Made by a program: the position numbers and the translations under genes. A stretch of DNA of 64,000 nt from Paraburkholderia humisilvae (GTDB lineage Bacteria; Pseudomonadota; Gammaproteobacteria; Burkholderiales; Burkholderiaceae), in the NCBI RefSeq assembly GCF_902859855.1, contig NZ_CADIKH010000004.1:124001-188000 (forward strand). Direction: 5' to 3'. The notes under the pieces are model-generated. The model was not told where the DNA came from. It worked only from the letters and a program-made list of their open reading frames with translations, and searched no databases. Shown here one piece after another: positions 8,540-18,433 of the stretch (position 1 is its first letter; each line of letters begins with the position of its first letter).

Positions 8540-9466
8540 ATGCGCGTGACCGAGAGCCGTCCGCTGCGCTTCGACATCGAGTCGTTGCGGATTTTTGTCG
8601 CGGTGATCGAAGAAGGCAGCATCGCGGCGGCGTCGGGCAGAATGCATCTGGTCGCGTCAGCGGTCAGCAAACGCGTGTCGGATCTCGAAGTCGAGGCGGG
8701 CACCCCGCTTCTCTACCGGCATAGCCGCGGCGTGCAGCCCACGGCCGCCGGTGAAGCGCTCTACCATCACGCGAAACGGCTTATCGAGCACCTGCAGCAG
8801 ATTTCCGACGAACTGTCCGAGTATTCACAAGGTCTGCGCGGCCATGCGCGCATCCATGTGAACTTCACGGCGATGGTGCTGTACCTGCCCGCCGCGCTGC
8901 ATTCGTTTTTGCGCGCCAATCCGCAAGTGCGCATCGATATGGTCGAGAAAACCAGTGACGAGGTCGTGCAGGCCATCGCCAGCGGCATCGCGGACCTCGG
9001 TGTTTGCGCGGCCACGCGGGACGCGCTGGGCGGCCTGCAGGTGCGGCCGTACCGGCTCGACAAGCTGGTGCTGATCGTGCCGCAGGCACACCGCCTGGCC
9101 GAGCGCACGCACATTGCGTTCGACGAAACGCTGGACGAAGACTTCGTCTGCATGCCCTATGGCACGTCGATTCCGAAGCTGTGCCGCGCGGCCGCCGAAC
9201 GCGTCGGGCGACGCTTGCGCGTGCGCATCGAGGTAACGAGCTTCGAAGGCGTGCGCAATATGGTCGGTGCGGGTCTCGGCGTGGGAGTGCTGCCGGAAGG
9301 CAGCGTGCTGCCCTATGTGGAGTCGGCAGGCATTCGCGTGATCGAGCTCGAAGAGCCATGGGCGCTGCGGCCACTGGTGATCATCGCGCGCAATTTCGAC
9401 ACGCTGCCGATGCCGGCGCGCATTCTCGTCGATCACCTGCTGAACGATGTCGCCGTCAGCCCTTGA
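8540..9466 (+). CDS. LysR-family transcriptional regulator
   Basis: 308-residue regulator. The winged helix-turn-helix is at residues about 12-70 (FDIESLRIFVAVIEEGSIAA, then SAVSKRVSDLEVE). The periplasmic-binding-like effector domain runs from about 95 to 300 and includes the GVRNMVGAGLGVGVLP block near 240. An AGAGGGAA Shine-Dalgarno precedes the ATG by 4 nt. It is divergently transcribed from the OYE gene at 7111-8229, which is its likely target. Its 3' end overlaps the convergent hydrolase gene by 11 bp. The inducer is unknown. Confidence 0.92.
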   Translation: MRVTESRPLRFDIESLRIFVAVIEEGSIAAASGRMHLVASAVSKRVSDLEVEAGTPLLYRHSRGVQPTAAGEALYHHAKRLIEHLQQISDELSEYSQGLRGHARIHVNFTAMVLYLPAALHSFLRANPQVRIDMVEKTSDEVVQAIASGIADLGVCAATRDALGGLQVRPYRLDKLVLIVPQAHRLAERTHIAFDETLDEDFVCMPYGTSIPKLCRAAAERVGRRLRVRIEVTSFEGVRNMVGAGLGVGVLPEGSVLPYVESAGIRVIELEEPWALRPLVIIARNFDTLPMPARILVDHLLNDVAVSP

Positions 9467-10280
9467 GTTGCGCGAGAAACGCTTCTACCGCGCGATTGAA
9501 TTGCGCAGGCCGTTGCCATGGCGCGAAATGACTGACACCGTCCAATAACAGCCACTGCGCGCCGGGAATGCTGCGCGCCAGATATTCCGCGTGTTCGCGC
9601 TTGATGAACTCGTCGTGCTCGCTTTGCACAATCATCACCGGCACGCGAACCTCCGCGAGTTCGCGCGCGCTCCAGTCCGGTTGGGTCTTCTGCATCGTGC
9701 TCACCGCTTGAACGAACGCATCGAACTGCTCCGGCGTCGCCGACAGTTGCGCGTAGTCTTTAACGTGCCGCGAAAAGCAACGTTCAATGACCGGTGTCGC
9801 CTCGAATGGTTTTGCGCCGCCCGGGTCCATATTGCAGCCAAAAAAGAGCACGCCGGCGACACGCTCAGGCACCTGTCTTGCAAGTATCAACGCGGTACAC
9901 GCGCCGTCGCTCCAGCCGACGAGCGCGGCTCGCGCGACATGCAATGCGTCGAGCACCGCGCGCACGTCCGATGCCATCCGTTCATAGCGATAAGGTTGTG
10001 CATCGCGTGTGCTGCGGCCGTGTCCACGGCTGTCGAGCGCGACGACATCATGACCCGCGGCCAGCAGCGCCGGCACCTGATGCCCCCAGTTGCCGCTATG
10101 ACCAAGGCCGCCATGCAACAGCACGACCGGCACGCGAGGCGCGCGGTCGCCGCGCGCGCCGTATGCCGCATACCAGATCTGCGCACCGTCGTGTTCGAGA
10201 TAGCCTTCGCGCTGGCTCGCGGGTAGCGGCGGCGCGCCCACCTCGGCGAATTGCTCGAGGTCGTCGTCGAATGAATCCAT
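9456..10280 (-). CDS. Alpha/beta hydrolase (3-oxoadipate enol-lactonase-like fold)
   Basis: Cytosolic serine hydrolase of 274 residues without a signal peptide. The oxyanion region is VVLLHGGLGHSGNW. DSRGHGRST marks the family. The nucleophile Ser lies in GWSDGA (about residue 122). The acid is probably D in QSEHDEF, and the base H in DGVSHFAPW near residue 249. The ATG at 10280 (MDSFDDD) is preferred to the frame start at 10349. Substrates of this group include lactones, esters and C-C bonds, and none is assigned. It converges on and overlaps the LysR gene by 11 bp. Confidence 0.87.
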   Translation of the reverse strand: MDSFDDDLEQFAEVGAPPLPASQREGYLEHDGAQIWYAAYGARGDRAPRVPVVLLHGGLGHSGNWGHQVPALLAAGHDVVALDSRGHGRSTRDAQPYRYERMASDVRAVLDALHVARAALVGWSDGACTALILARQVPERVAGVLFFGCNMDPGGAKPFEATPVIERCFSRHVKDYAQLSATPEQFDAFVQAVSTMQKTQPDWSARELAEVRVPVMIVQSEHDEFIKREHAEYLARSIPGAQWLLLDGVSHFAPWQRPAQFNRAVEAFLAQLKG

Positions 10281-10491
10281 GCTGATGGTCTCCCTGTTGT
10301 CCGATCGGGCAGACGTTATCGCCCTGCTCGCGGTTCGTTGCCTCTTCAACTTCTTTGCGGTTTAACGGAATTCCGCGCGCGTCGCCGGTGTTATGCGAGT
10401 GGCGTTCGTCGCGTTCATCGTCTGGTGGCAGGCCAACGAGGCCCGCGTACGGATGCGATGAGCGATGCGTTTCTAACCCGAGAAAACATCG

Positions 10492-11075
10492 ATGAAACGA
10501 CTTTATACAATGATCAGAGGCGGCGCGGCAGTCGCCGCGTTGTTCGGCGTAGTATCCGCAGGCGCGCAGATGATCGATTCCGCGCCTGCAAACGCACCGG
10601 TCAGCGCATCTGCAAGCACAAGCGCGGGTATCGCGGCTGCCGCGTCGCTGAACCTGCCGTTACCCGGCATACCGACCGGGCGGCCGTCTCCAAAGAGACC
10701 CTGACGACTGGCCTGCGTCAGGACGCGCTGCGCAACGACCTGCTCGATTTCAAGCCGAACGTGCCGCTGCAAATGTGCGGCGCGCATTCCGATAGCCTTG
10801 TGTATTTCTTCAATACGCAGATCGCCGAGTAGTTCTTCCGGCAGCAAGGCGTGTCGGCGTCGAGGCTGACGGTGATCGATGTCGATCCGGGTAACGCCGC
10901 ACCGTCAGGTCCGTTCGCATCGCTACAAGCCGGGTTCGTCGCCGCCCGTGCGCAGGAGGCCGCGCAGCTTGGCAACGCGCCGGGCGCGGCATTGCAGCTC
11001 GCTGAGGACGTGCATACGCTCGCAGCGCCGTTCTGTGTGATTGGCGCGCGCAGTTTCTTCCAGAGCTTCAAGTAA
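10492..11075 (+). pseudogene. Decayed secreted hydrolase (deleted core plus internal stop)
   Basis: The remnant of one gene. Bases 10492-10704 encode a signal-peptide-like start (MKRLYTMIRGGAAVAALFGV) and stop after 70 residues. From about 10680 a second frame continues with SKETLTTGLRQDALRNDLLD and then MCGAHSDSLVYFFNTQ. A TAG at 10830-10832 interrupts it, and the same frame resumes to 11075, ending GARSFFQSFK. The C-terminal half reads like the cap/C-terminal region of secreted bacterial alpha/beta hydrolases (MCG..DS..FF.NT), although no catalytic serine region remains. A large internal deletion, a frame change at the junction and a nonsense codon show loss of function. Confidence 0.7.
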
Positions 11076-11154
11076 GGACACGGCACGCGCGTAGCGTGCG
11101 CAAGTGAGTGAATCAGTGAATACGCTTTCACCGCTTGCGACGCGTGCCGCCGAC

Positions 11155-11186
11155 GCGGTCCTGATTGCATCGGCAAGCAGGACCGC
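11155..11186. terminator. Strong stem-loop between convergent pseudogene and peroxiredoxin ends
   Basis: Nine-bp arms (gcggtcctg / caggaccgc) enclose an inner 4-bp stem (ttgc / gcaa) with an atcg loop, separated by one A-G mismatch. It lies between the 3' ends of the pseudogene and the peroxiredoxin gene, where a terminator is expected. There is no good T-run on either side, so intrinsic termination is uncertain. Confidence 0.45.
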
Positions 11187-11225
11187 CCGGCTGCACGCTC
11201 ACGCGCGAGCACGCGACACAACGCC

Positions 11226-11879
<654 letters not shown>

Positions 11880-12078
11880 TTGTCAGTCTCCATGGTTGGG
11901 CGCGTCAAGGGTGATTCCGCCGTGGACGCGAACGGCGAATACGGCTGCTTGCATTGTAGCCAGCTTATCGGCCATTATTTCCTGCTCTGCGCGGTGTTTG
12001 CGTGGAAATTTGTCGCGCTCTGTGTGCTCGCGCGATTGCCTTTACTTCTGACGAAACAGAATGCGGCAATGCAACGAA

Positions 12079-12120
12079 GCGGTGCGCATCATTCAAATGA
12101 CATTGAATGATGCGCACCGC
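12079..12120. terminator. 42-nt perfect hairpin downstream of SDR gene
   Basis: Two exact 18-bp arms (gcggtgcgcatcattcaa and its reverse complement) with loop atgaca, 18 nt after the stop of the SDR gene on the minus strand. It probably ends or stabilises that transcript. There is no U-tract after it in the leftward direction, so Rho-independent action is not certain. Confidence 0.55.
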
Positions 12121-12138
12121 GTCACTCCGGCTGGCGTG

Positions 12139-12984
12139 TCACGCGAAGTCCGTCGACACCGCAAGCGCGTGCCACGTTTCAAGCTCGCTTTCGACGAAGC
12201 GGTTCTTCGCGCCGATTCTCGCCACCGTGTCGGATCCCAACGGCAGGCGCACGGGCGGATTCGTACTATCGGCAAGCGTCAACAGGGCCGCCGCGAGCTT
12301 GTTCGGATCGCCCGGCTGCGCGTGATTCGCGCCCGCGGCAACATCGCGCGTGACGCCAACCGTCTGCGCATAGTCGGCAATATGCTGCTTCGTCGACACC
12401 AGCGAATTATCGTTCAGGAAGTCCGTACGGAAAAAGCCGGGTTCGACCACCGTCGCGCGCACCCCGAGCGGCGCAAGCTCGGCCGCAAGCGCTTCGGTCA
12501 TGCCTTCGACCGCGAACTTCGTCGCACCATACACGCCCCAGCCCTGATACGCGGAATAGCCGCCGATCGACGAAATATTGATGATGTGTCCGCTGCGCTG
12601 CTTGCGCATGTGCGGCAGCACCGCACGCGTGACGTTCAGCAGACCGAACACGTTGGTGTTGAACACCGCTTTGACTTCACTGTCGCTCGCTTCTTCGACC
12701 GCGCCGAGCAATCCGTAGCCTGCGTTGTTCAGCAGCACGTCGATACGCGAAAAGCGTGCGACCGCGGCTTCGACCGCTTGTGCTGCTTCGGCTTCGCTGG
12801 TGACGTCGAGCTTGACCGCCAGCAGATTCGGGTGATCGCCGAGTTGCTCCAGCACCGCTTGCGGGTTGCGCGCCGTCGCGACGACGCGCTCGCCGCGTTG
12901 CAGCGCGTCGCGTGCGATCAACGCGCCAAAACCGCGCGACGCGCCCGTGATAAACCAGACCTTGCTTGTATTTGCTTGTGACAT
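12139..12984 (-). CDS. SDR-family oxidoreductase
   Basis: NAD(P)-dependent short-chain dehydrogenase of 281 residues. The dinucleotide site is TGASRGFG (residues about 13-20). NNAGYG lies near 90, the catalytic serine in INISSIGGY (about 140), and Tyr/Lys in YGATKFAVEG (about 153-157). The protein resembles the classical-SDR subset often annotated as oxidoreductases acting on ketones or aldehydes. AAGGAG lies 8 nt before the ATG. The gene seems monocistronic: an 18-bp hairpin follows it and 273 bp precede it. Confidence 0.9.
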   Translation of the reverse strand: MSQANTSKVWFITGASRGFGALIARDALQRGERVVATARNPQAVLEQLGDHPNLLAVKLDVTSEAEAAQAVEAAVARFSRIDVLLNNAGYGLLGAVEEASDSEVKAVFNTNVFGLLNVTRAVLPHMRKQRSGHIINISSIGGYSAYQGWGVYGATKFAVEGMTEALAAELAPLGVRATVVEPGFFRTDFLNDNSLVSTKQHIADYAQTVGVTRDVAAGANHAQPGDPNKLAAALLTLADSTNPPVRLPLGSDTVARIGAKNRFVESELETWHALAVSTDFA

Positions 12985-13257
12985 GATTCGCTCCTTTGAA
13001 GGTTAGGGCTTCATGCTTTCGGTTGCTGCCGTCGAGTGGCACGAAGCGCGTGACACGAATAGTAGGAGCGCGCGAATCTTCAAACTAGGCCAATGTGGCT
13101 TGAATGATTTTCAACCTGGAGTTGCGAATTGAATGCATGATGGCGACGCAATTTGCAAGCCATTCAGGCATGGCCATTGCCAGTTTTTGGCACAGCGCGC
13201 GCGACACGCGCGGCGCATCTCATATGCATCGCGCGGTCGCGCGTGGGTATGCGCCGA

Positions 13258-14238
13258 TCAGTTCGGTCCTGCCACGCGGTGCGGCACGTACGGCGCTTCG
13301 AGCGCCGCGATCTCTTCCTGTGTCAAGGTGAGCGACAGCGCGGCGATCGCATCGGTCAGGTGATGCGGCTTCGATGCGCCGATGATCGGCGCGGTGACTC
13401 CCTGCTTCTGCGCAACCCACGCGAGCGCGATTTGCGCGCGCGGCACGCCGCGCGCCTGCGCGATCGCCGCCACCGCTTCGACCACCACGCGATCCGCTTC
13501 GGCGGCCGCGTCGTACAGACGCTTGCCGGCTGCGTCCGTCCGCGCACGCTCACTCGTTTCATGCCAGTCGCGCGTCAGGCGTCCGCGCGCGAGCGGGCTC
13601 CATGGAATCACCGCGATCTGCTCGTCCGCACAGAGCGGCATCATTTCGCGCTCTTCCTCGCGATACAGCAAATTCAAGTGGTTCTGCATGCTAATGAACC
13701 CGGTCCAACCATGTTGCCGCGCGGTATAGATCGCCTTCGCGAACTGCCACGCATACATCGACGACGCACCGATATAGCGCACCTTGCCCGCCTTCACGAT
13801 ATCGTGCAGCGCTTCGAGCGTCTCCTCGATCGGCGTGCCGTAGTCCCAGCGGTGAATCTGGTACAGATCGACGTAGTCGGTGCCGAGGCGGCGCAGGCTG
13901 TTGTCGATCTCGTTGAAAAGCGCCTTGCGCGACAGGCCCGCGCCATTCGCGCCTGGGCGCTGACGATAAAACACCTTGGTGGCGATCACGATGTCGTCGC
14001 GTTTCGTGAACTCACGCAATGCGCGACCGACGATTTCTTCCGACGTGCCGTCCGAATAGCTATTCGCTGTGTCGAAGAAGGTGATGCCGGCTTCGACCGC
14101 CTGACGGATCAGCGGGCGGCTCGCCTGTTCATCGAGCGTCCACGGGTGCGTGCCGCGCTCCGGCACGCCATAGGTCATGCATCCCAACGCGAGCCGCGAC
14201 ACCTCGAGCCCGGTCGAGCCGAATTTCACGTAGTCCAT
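13258..14238 (-). CDS. Aldo/keto reductase (AKR, YajO/YdhF-like TIM-barrel)
   Basis: NADPH-dependent carbonyl reductase of 326 residues with a TIM-barrel fold. The start is MDYVKFGSTGLEVSRLALG. The catalytic tetrad is visible: D in FFDTANSYSDG, Y in the same block, K in VIATKVFY, and H in LYQIHRWDYG. The NADP phosphate-binding end is APIIGASKPHHL. AAGGAG is 8 nt before the ATG at 14238, which fixes this start over the frame start at 14277. The substrate is unknown. It lies 134 bp after the cytochrome gene of the molybdenum enzyme operon, on the same strand; a link to that pathway is possible but unproven. Confidence 0.91.
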   Translation of the reverse strand: MDYVKFGSTGLEVSRLALGCMTYGVPERGTHPWTLDEQASRPLIRQAVEAGITFFDTANSYSDGTSEEIVGRALREFTKRDDIVIATKVFYRQRPGANGAGLSRKALFNEIDNSLRRLGTDYVDLYQIHRWDYGTPIEETLEALHDIVKAGKVRYIGASSMYAWQFAKAIYTARQHGWTGFISMQNHLNLLYREEEREMMPLCADEQIAVIPWSPLARGRLTRDWHETSERARTDAAGKRLYDAAAEADRVVVEAVAAIAQARGVPRAQIALAWVAQKQGVTAPIIGASKPHHLTDAIAALSLTLTQEEIAALEAPYVPHRVAGPN

Positions 14239-14372
14239 CTGCGATTCTCCTTGCATGGAAACGCGCGTGCCGTTCAACCGGCCGGCACTGTACGCGCAAA
14301 CCCATTAGGCTATCCCGGCGAAATTCGGATTGACGTTAGTTTTGCTTCAAAGGGTTTTGATGCAAGCACGCG

Positions 14373-15731
14373 TCACGGCGCGCGCGTCGCGTTGCGGACT
14401 TTCGCCACCGCGTGCGCGCTCACCGACGGCGCCTGATTGTTCCAGTGGTTGCGCACGAAGGTCAGCACGTCCGCGATCTGCTGATCGGTCAGTATCGGGT
14501 GGTACGTCGGCATCGGATACGGCGCGGGCAGGCCGCCGATGATCAGCGGGCCGGCGCCGTTCAGCGTCACGTTGATCAGCGATACCGGGTCGGGCTCGAG
14601 CACGTTCGGGTTGCCCGCGAGCGGCGCGAGCCAGGGCGCTGCGCCGAGTCCGCCCGCGCCGTGGCAATGCATGCAATACGTCGCATAGGTTTGTGCACCC
14701 GGGTTGCCGGGCAGCGCGGTCAGCATCACGCGCTCGCCGTCGGGATGCGGCATAAAGGGCGGCCCGTCGTTGCTGCGCCCGCCCGGCAGCGATTTGATAT
14801 AGCGTGCGATCGCGCGCGTATCGGCATCGCTCAGCATTTGCGTGCTGTCGTTGATCACGTCAGTCATCGAGCCGAATGCAGTCGCATGCGCGTTCGCGCC
14901 GGTGCGCAGGAACGTGTTCAGGTCGTCCTCACTCCAGCGTCCGAGACCGGTGTTGTGATTGCCGGTCAGATTCGACGCAAACCAGCTCTCGAGTGGCGCA
15001 CCGGTCAGAAACGCACGCCCGCTTTGATCAAGCGCCTGTTCCTGAAAGGCGAAGCCGCGCGGCGTATGGCAGGCGCCGCAATGACCGAGGCCCTGCACGA
15101 GATACGCGCCGCGATTCCACTGCGCGTCCTTGTCCGTTTGCACCTGATAGCGCGTGTTGTCGAGAAAGACGAGGTTCCACAGCTTCAGCGGCCAGCGCAT
15201 GTTGAGCGGCCACGGAATATCCGTCGCCCGGTTCGCGTGCCTGACGGGTGCCACGCCATGCATGAAGTACGCGTAGAGTGCGTTCATATCGACGTCGCTG
15301 ACCTTCGCATACGACGGATAAGGCATCGCGGGATACAGCGCGTGACCGTCCGGTGCGACGCCCGCGCGTACCGCGCGCGCGAAATCCGCCTTGCTGTAAC
15401 GGCCGATGCCGGTGTCCGGGTCCGGCGTGATGTTGGTCGAATAGATCCGGCCCATCGGGGTCGTCATCGGCAGGCCGCCGGCAAACGGCTTGCCGCGCGG
15501 CGCCGAGTGGCACGCAATGCAGTCGCCGGCCTTCGCGAGATATTCGCCGCGTGCGATCAGCGCCGCATCGACGTCCTGCGCGGCTGCGCCAACGGTGGAC
15601 ACGCCGCCGGTCAGCGCGGCGAGCATCACGGCGGCGCGCCATGCGTGTTTGCGAATACGACGGGCATGCAGGTGGGACCCGTCACGCGGCCACGGGCAGC
15701 AAGCGTGCGAGCTCAGTCCGACTCTCCTCAT
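14373..15731 (-). CDS. Triheme cytochrome c subunit of periplasmic dehydrogenase
   Basis: 452-residue periplasmic electron acceptor. A twin-hydrophobic N-terminus (about 28-51, ending GAAA-Q) exports it. Three haem sites are present: C71-H75, C218-H222 and C353-H357. This is the layout of the cytochrome subunits of membrane-bound alcohol, gluconate and aldehyde dehydrogenases. AAGGAGGG lies 6 nt before the ATG at 15731, only 10 nt after the stop of the molybdenum subunit gene, so they are one operon. It should pass electrons from the Moco enzyme to the quinone pool or an oxidase. The frame extends to 15884, but the RBS decides the start. Confidence 0.92.
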   Translation of the reverse strand: MRRVGLSSHACCPWPRDGSHLHARRIRKHAWRAAVMLAALTGGVSTVGAAAQDVDAALIARGEYLAKAGDCIACHSAPRGKPFAGGLPMTTPMGRIYSTNITPDPDTGIGRYSKADFARAVRAGVAPDGHALYPAMPYPSYAKVSDVDMNALYAYFMHGVAPVRHANRATDIPWPLNMRWPLKLWNLVFLDNTRYQVQTDKDAQWNRGAYLVQGLGHCGACHTPRGFAFQEQALDQSGRAFLTGAPLESWFASNLTGNHNTGLGRWSEDDLNTFLRTGANAHATAFGSMTDVINDSTQMLSDADTRAIARYIKSLPGGRSNDGPPFMPHPDGERVMLTALPGNPGAQTYATYCMHCHGAGGLGAAPWLAPLAGNPNVLEPDPVSLINVTLNGAGPLIIGGLPAPYPMPTYHPILTDQQIADVLTFVRNHWNNQAPSVSAHAVAKVRNATRAP

Positions 15732-15741
15732 GCCGCCCTCC

Positions 15742-17976
15742 TTATGCCGTCTGGCCGGCGCGCAACTGATCGCCGACCGGCAGCCGGCGCACGCGCGTGC
15801 CGGTCGCCGCGAAAATCGCATTGGTGAGCGCCGGAATGACCGCCGACGTGCCCGGTTCGCCGATCCCACCGGGATCTTCGCCACTCCTGACGATGATCGT
15901 TTCGATGCGCGGCGCCTCGTTGATCCGCATCATGCGATAGTCGGTGAAGTTGGTCTGTTCGACGCGGCCGTCCTTCAGCGTAATCTCGCCCCACAACGTC
16001 GCGGTGATGCCGAAGATCGCGCCGCCCTCAATTTGCGCCTCGATCGTGTTCGGATTCACGACGTGACCGCAATCAACCGCGCACACGATCCGCTCGACGC
16101 GCACGTTGCCGTCTTTCACGTCGACCTCGGCGATCATGCAAAAGAAGCTGCCAAACGCGTGCATCACCGCCACCCCGCGCCCTTTCCCTTTTGGCAGCGC
16201 GGTGCCCCAGCCGGCGGCGCGCGCCGCAACCTCGAGCACATTGCGTGCGCGCGGCGTCTGGCCCAGCAGAGCGCGACGGTATTCGACCGGGTCGGCTTTC
16301 GCCTGAAGCGCGAGCTCGTCGATAAAGCTCTCGACGACGAAGGCGCCGCGCGTAGGGCCGACGCCGCGCCAGAATGCGGTCGGCACGCCACGCGGTTCCT
16401 GGCGCACGTAGTCGATCCGCTGTGCGTGGATCGCATAAGGAAGCGACGCCGCCACTTCGATCACATCCGGATCGATGCCGTTTTTGAACCAGGCCGGATA
16501 CCAGCGCGCGACGATCGATGAGCCGGCGATCCGGTGCGTCCACGCGACCGGTTTGCCGCTCGCATCGAGTCCGGCGGACAGACGGTCGTAGTAGCACGGC
16601 CGGAACATATCGTGCTGGATGTCTTCTTCGCGGCTCCACATCACCTTGACGGGCGCATCCACCTGCTTGCCGATCGCGACCGCCTGCGCGGCGACATCCG
16701 CTTCGAGCCGGCGGCCGAAGCCGCCGCCGATCAGGAAGTTGTGCACGATGATTTTCTCGGGCGGCAGTCCGGTGACCTTCACCGCCGCATCGACGATGCG
16801 GGTCGGCACCTGCGTGCCGAGCCAGACTTCGCACTGATCAGCCGTGACGTGAACGGTGCAGTTCATCGGCTCCATCGTTGCGTGCGCAAGGAACGGCTGT
16901 TGATAGACCGCATCGACCTTCTGCGCGGCGTTTTTGAAACCGGCGTCGACGTCGCCGTCGGTGCGCGCGGCGACGCCCTGACGTTCCGATGCGCGGCGCA
17001 GATCGTCGAACAGCATGGCGCTCGTCAGGGCTGCATTCGCGCCTTCGTGCCAGTCGATCACCAGCGCGCTCGCGCCGCGCTTCGCGGCCCACGTATGGTC
17101 GGCGACGACCGCGACCGCGGTGTCGAGCTTCACGATCTGCCGCACGCCGGGCTGCGCAAGCGCGACACGGTCGTCGACGTGCGCAAGCGTGCCCCCGATC
17201 ACCGGGCAATTGACGACCATCGCGACCCGCATGCCGGGCTCGCGCACGTCAATGCCGAAGCGCGCGACGCCGTTCACTTTTTCCGGCGAATCGAGGCGTT
17301 TGTGCGGCGTGCCGATCAGCGTGAACGCCTGCGGCTTTTTCAGCGCGACCGTTTTCATCAGGTCGGCGTCGACTGGCAATGCGGCCGCGCGCGACGCCAG
17401 CTCGCCATAACCGAGCGTGCGCCCGCTCGCGGTGTGCGTGACGACCGCATTGCGTGCGACGCAACTAGCCGGCTCGACCTGCCACGCCTGCGCCGCCGCA
17501 CGGATGAGCAGCATGCGCGCAGCGGCGCCGGCGCGCCGCATCGGCTCCCACGTGGCGCGAATCGACAACGAGCCGCCGGTCGCCTGCTGGCCGAGCAGTG
17601 GATCGGCGTAGAGCGCCGCATCGGGCGGCGCGTGTTCGAGCTTCACGCGCTCAAGCGGCACTTCGAGCTCTTCCGCAAGCAGCATTGGAATGGCCGTGTA
17701 CACGCCCTGCCCCATCTCGACCTTCGACACGACGAGCGCGACCGTCCCGTCCGGATCGATGCGGATAAACGCGTTCGGTGCGAATTGGTCGGGCGGCGCC
17801 TGCAAAGAACCATCGCCAGCAATGACGCTCGCCGGCGCGGCGCCACCGTCGCTACGCGCGTTGAAACTCACGCCCAGCAGCAGACCGCCGCTTGCCGCGA
17901 TGCCGACAGTCAATCCGGCGCGCAGAAAATCGCGCCGGCTGAAAGCGCGCTCCACGCTGTGCGGCGCGTTGCGCAT
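15742..17976 (-). CDS. iorB: Molybdopterin-binding large subunit, isoquinoline 1-oxidoreductase/aldehyde dehydrogenase type
   Basis: Xanthine-oxidase-family Moco subunit of 744 residues. A twin-arginine signal (FSRRDFLRAGLTVGIAASGG, about residues 12-31) sends the folded protein to the periplasm. Further on are the IorB-type blocks MGQGVYTAIPMLLAEELEV, IGGGFGRRLEADVAAQA and the C-terminal GGIGEPGTSAVIPALTNAIF carrying the catalytic glutamate. The ATG at 17976 follows the small-subunit TGA by 1 nt, a typical coupled junction. The cognate small subunit and cytochrome flank it. Substrate options include an aldehyde, N-heterocycle or nicotinate-like ring; the sequence alone does not settle it. 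Confidence 0.91.
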   Translation of the reverse strand: MRNAPHSVERAFSRRDFLRAGLTVGIAASGGLLLGVSFNARSDGGAAPASVIAGDGSLQAPPDQFAPNAFIRIDPDGTVALVVSKVEMGQGVYTAIPMLLAEELEVPLERVKLEHAPPDAALYADPLLGQQATGGSLSIRATWEPMRRAGAAARMLLIRAAAQAWQVEPASCVARNAVVTHTASGRTLGYGELASRAAALPVDADLMKTVALKKPQAFTLIGTPHKRLDSPEKVNGVARFGIDVREPGMRVAMVVNCPVIGGTLAHVDDRVALAQPGVRQIVKLDTAVAVVADHTWAAKRGASALVIDWHEGANAALTSAMLFDDLRRASERQGVAARTDGDVDAGFKNAAQKVDAVYQQPFLAHATMEPMNCTVHVTADQCEVWLGTQVPTRIVDAAVKVTGLPPEKIIVHNFLIGGGFGRRLEADVAAQAVAIGKQVDAPVKVMWSREEDIQHDMFRPCYYDRLSAGLDASGKPVAWTHRIAGSSIVARWYPAWFKNGIDPDVIEVAASLPYAIHAQRIDYVRQEPRGVPTAFWRGVGPTRGAFVVESFIDELALQAKADPVEYRRALLGQTPRARNVLEVAARAAGWGTALPKGKGRGVAVMHAFGSFFCMIAEVDVKDGNVRVERIVCAVDCGHVVNPNTIEAQIEGGAIFGITATLWGEITLKDGRVEQTNFTDYRMMRINEAPRIETIIVRSGEDPGGIGEPGTSAVIPALTNAIFAATGTRVRRLPVGDQLRAGQTA

Positions 17977-17977
17977 G

Positions 17978-18433
17978 TCAGGCGCCCTGCGCAGCGTGTT
18001 TGATCGCTGCGCGAATCCGCACATACGTGCCACAGCGGCAGATGTTGCCCGCCATCGCGCTGTCGATGTCCGCATCGGTCGGCGCTGGATGGGCGGCGAG
18101 GAGCGCGGCCGCCGACATGATCTGACCGGACTGGCAATAGCCGCATTGCACGACGTCGAGATCCAGCCAGGCCTGCTGCACCTTGCGGCCCGCCGGCGTG
18201 TCGCCGATTGCTTCGATCGTCGTGACCTTGCGCTGGCCGACCGCGGCGATCGGCGTCACGCACGAGCGTGCCGGCCGGCCATCCAGATGCACGGTGCACG
18301 CACCGCACTGCGCAATACCGCAGCCGAACTTCGTGCCGGTCAGGCCGACGAGATCGCGCAGTACCCACAGCAGCGGCATCTCAGGCGTCGCGTCGACTTG
18401 CTGGTCTTGTCCGTTGATGTTGACGGTGAACAT
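17978..18433 (-). CDS. iorA: 2Fe-2S subunit of the molybdenum dehydrogenase
   Basis: 151-residue iron-sulfur subunit. The plant-ferredoxin cluster uses C38, C43, C46 and C58 (CGIAQCGAC ... SC). The helical domain cluster uses C97, C100, C132 and C134 (CGYCQSGQ ... CRC). This eight-cysteine pattern is diagnostic of the xanthine-oxidase family small subunit. It has no signal of its own and probably leaves the cytoplasm by hitch-hiking with the Tat-tagged large subunit. It is first gene of the three-gene operon ending at 14373. Confidence 0.94.
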   Translation of the reverse strand: MFTVNINGQDQQVDATPEMPLLWVLRDLVGLTGTKFGCGIAQCGACTVHLDGRPARSCVTPIAAVGQRKVTTIEAIGDTPAGRKVQQAWLDLDVVQCGYCQSGQIMSAAALLAAHPAPTDADIDSAMAGNICRCGTYVRIRAAIKHAAQGA

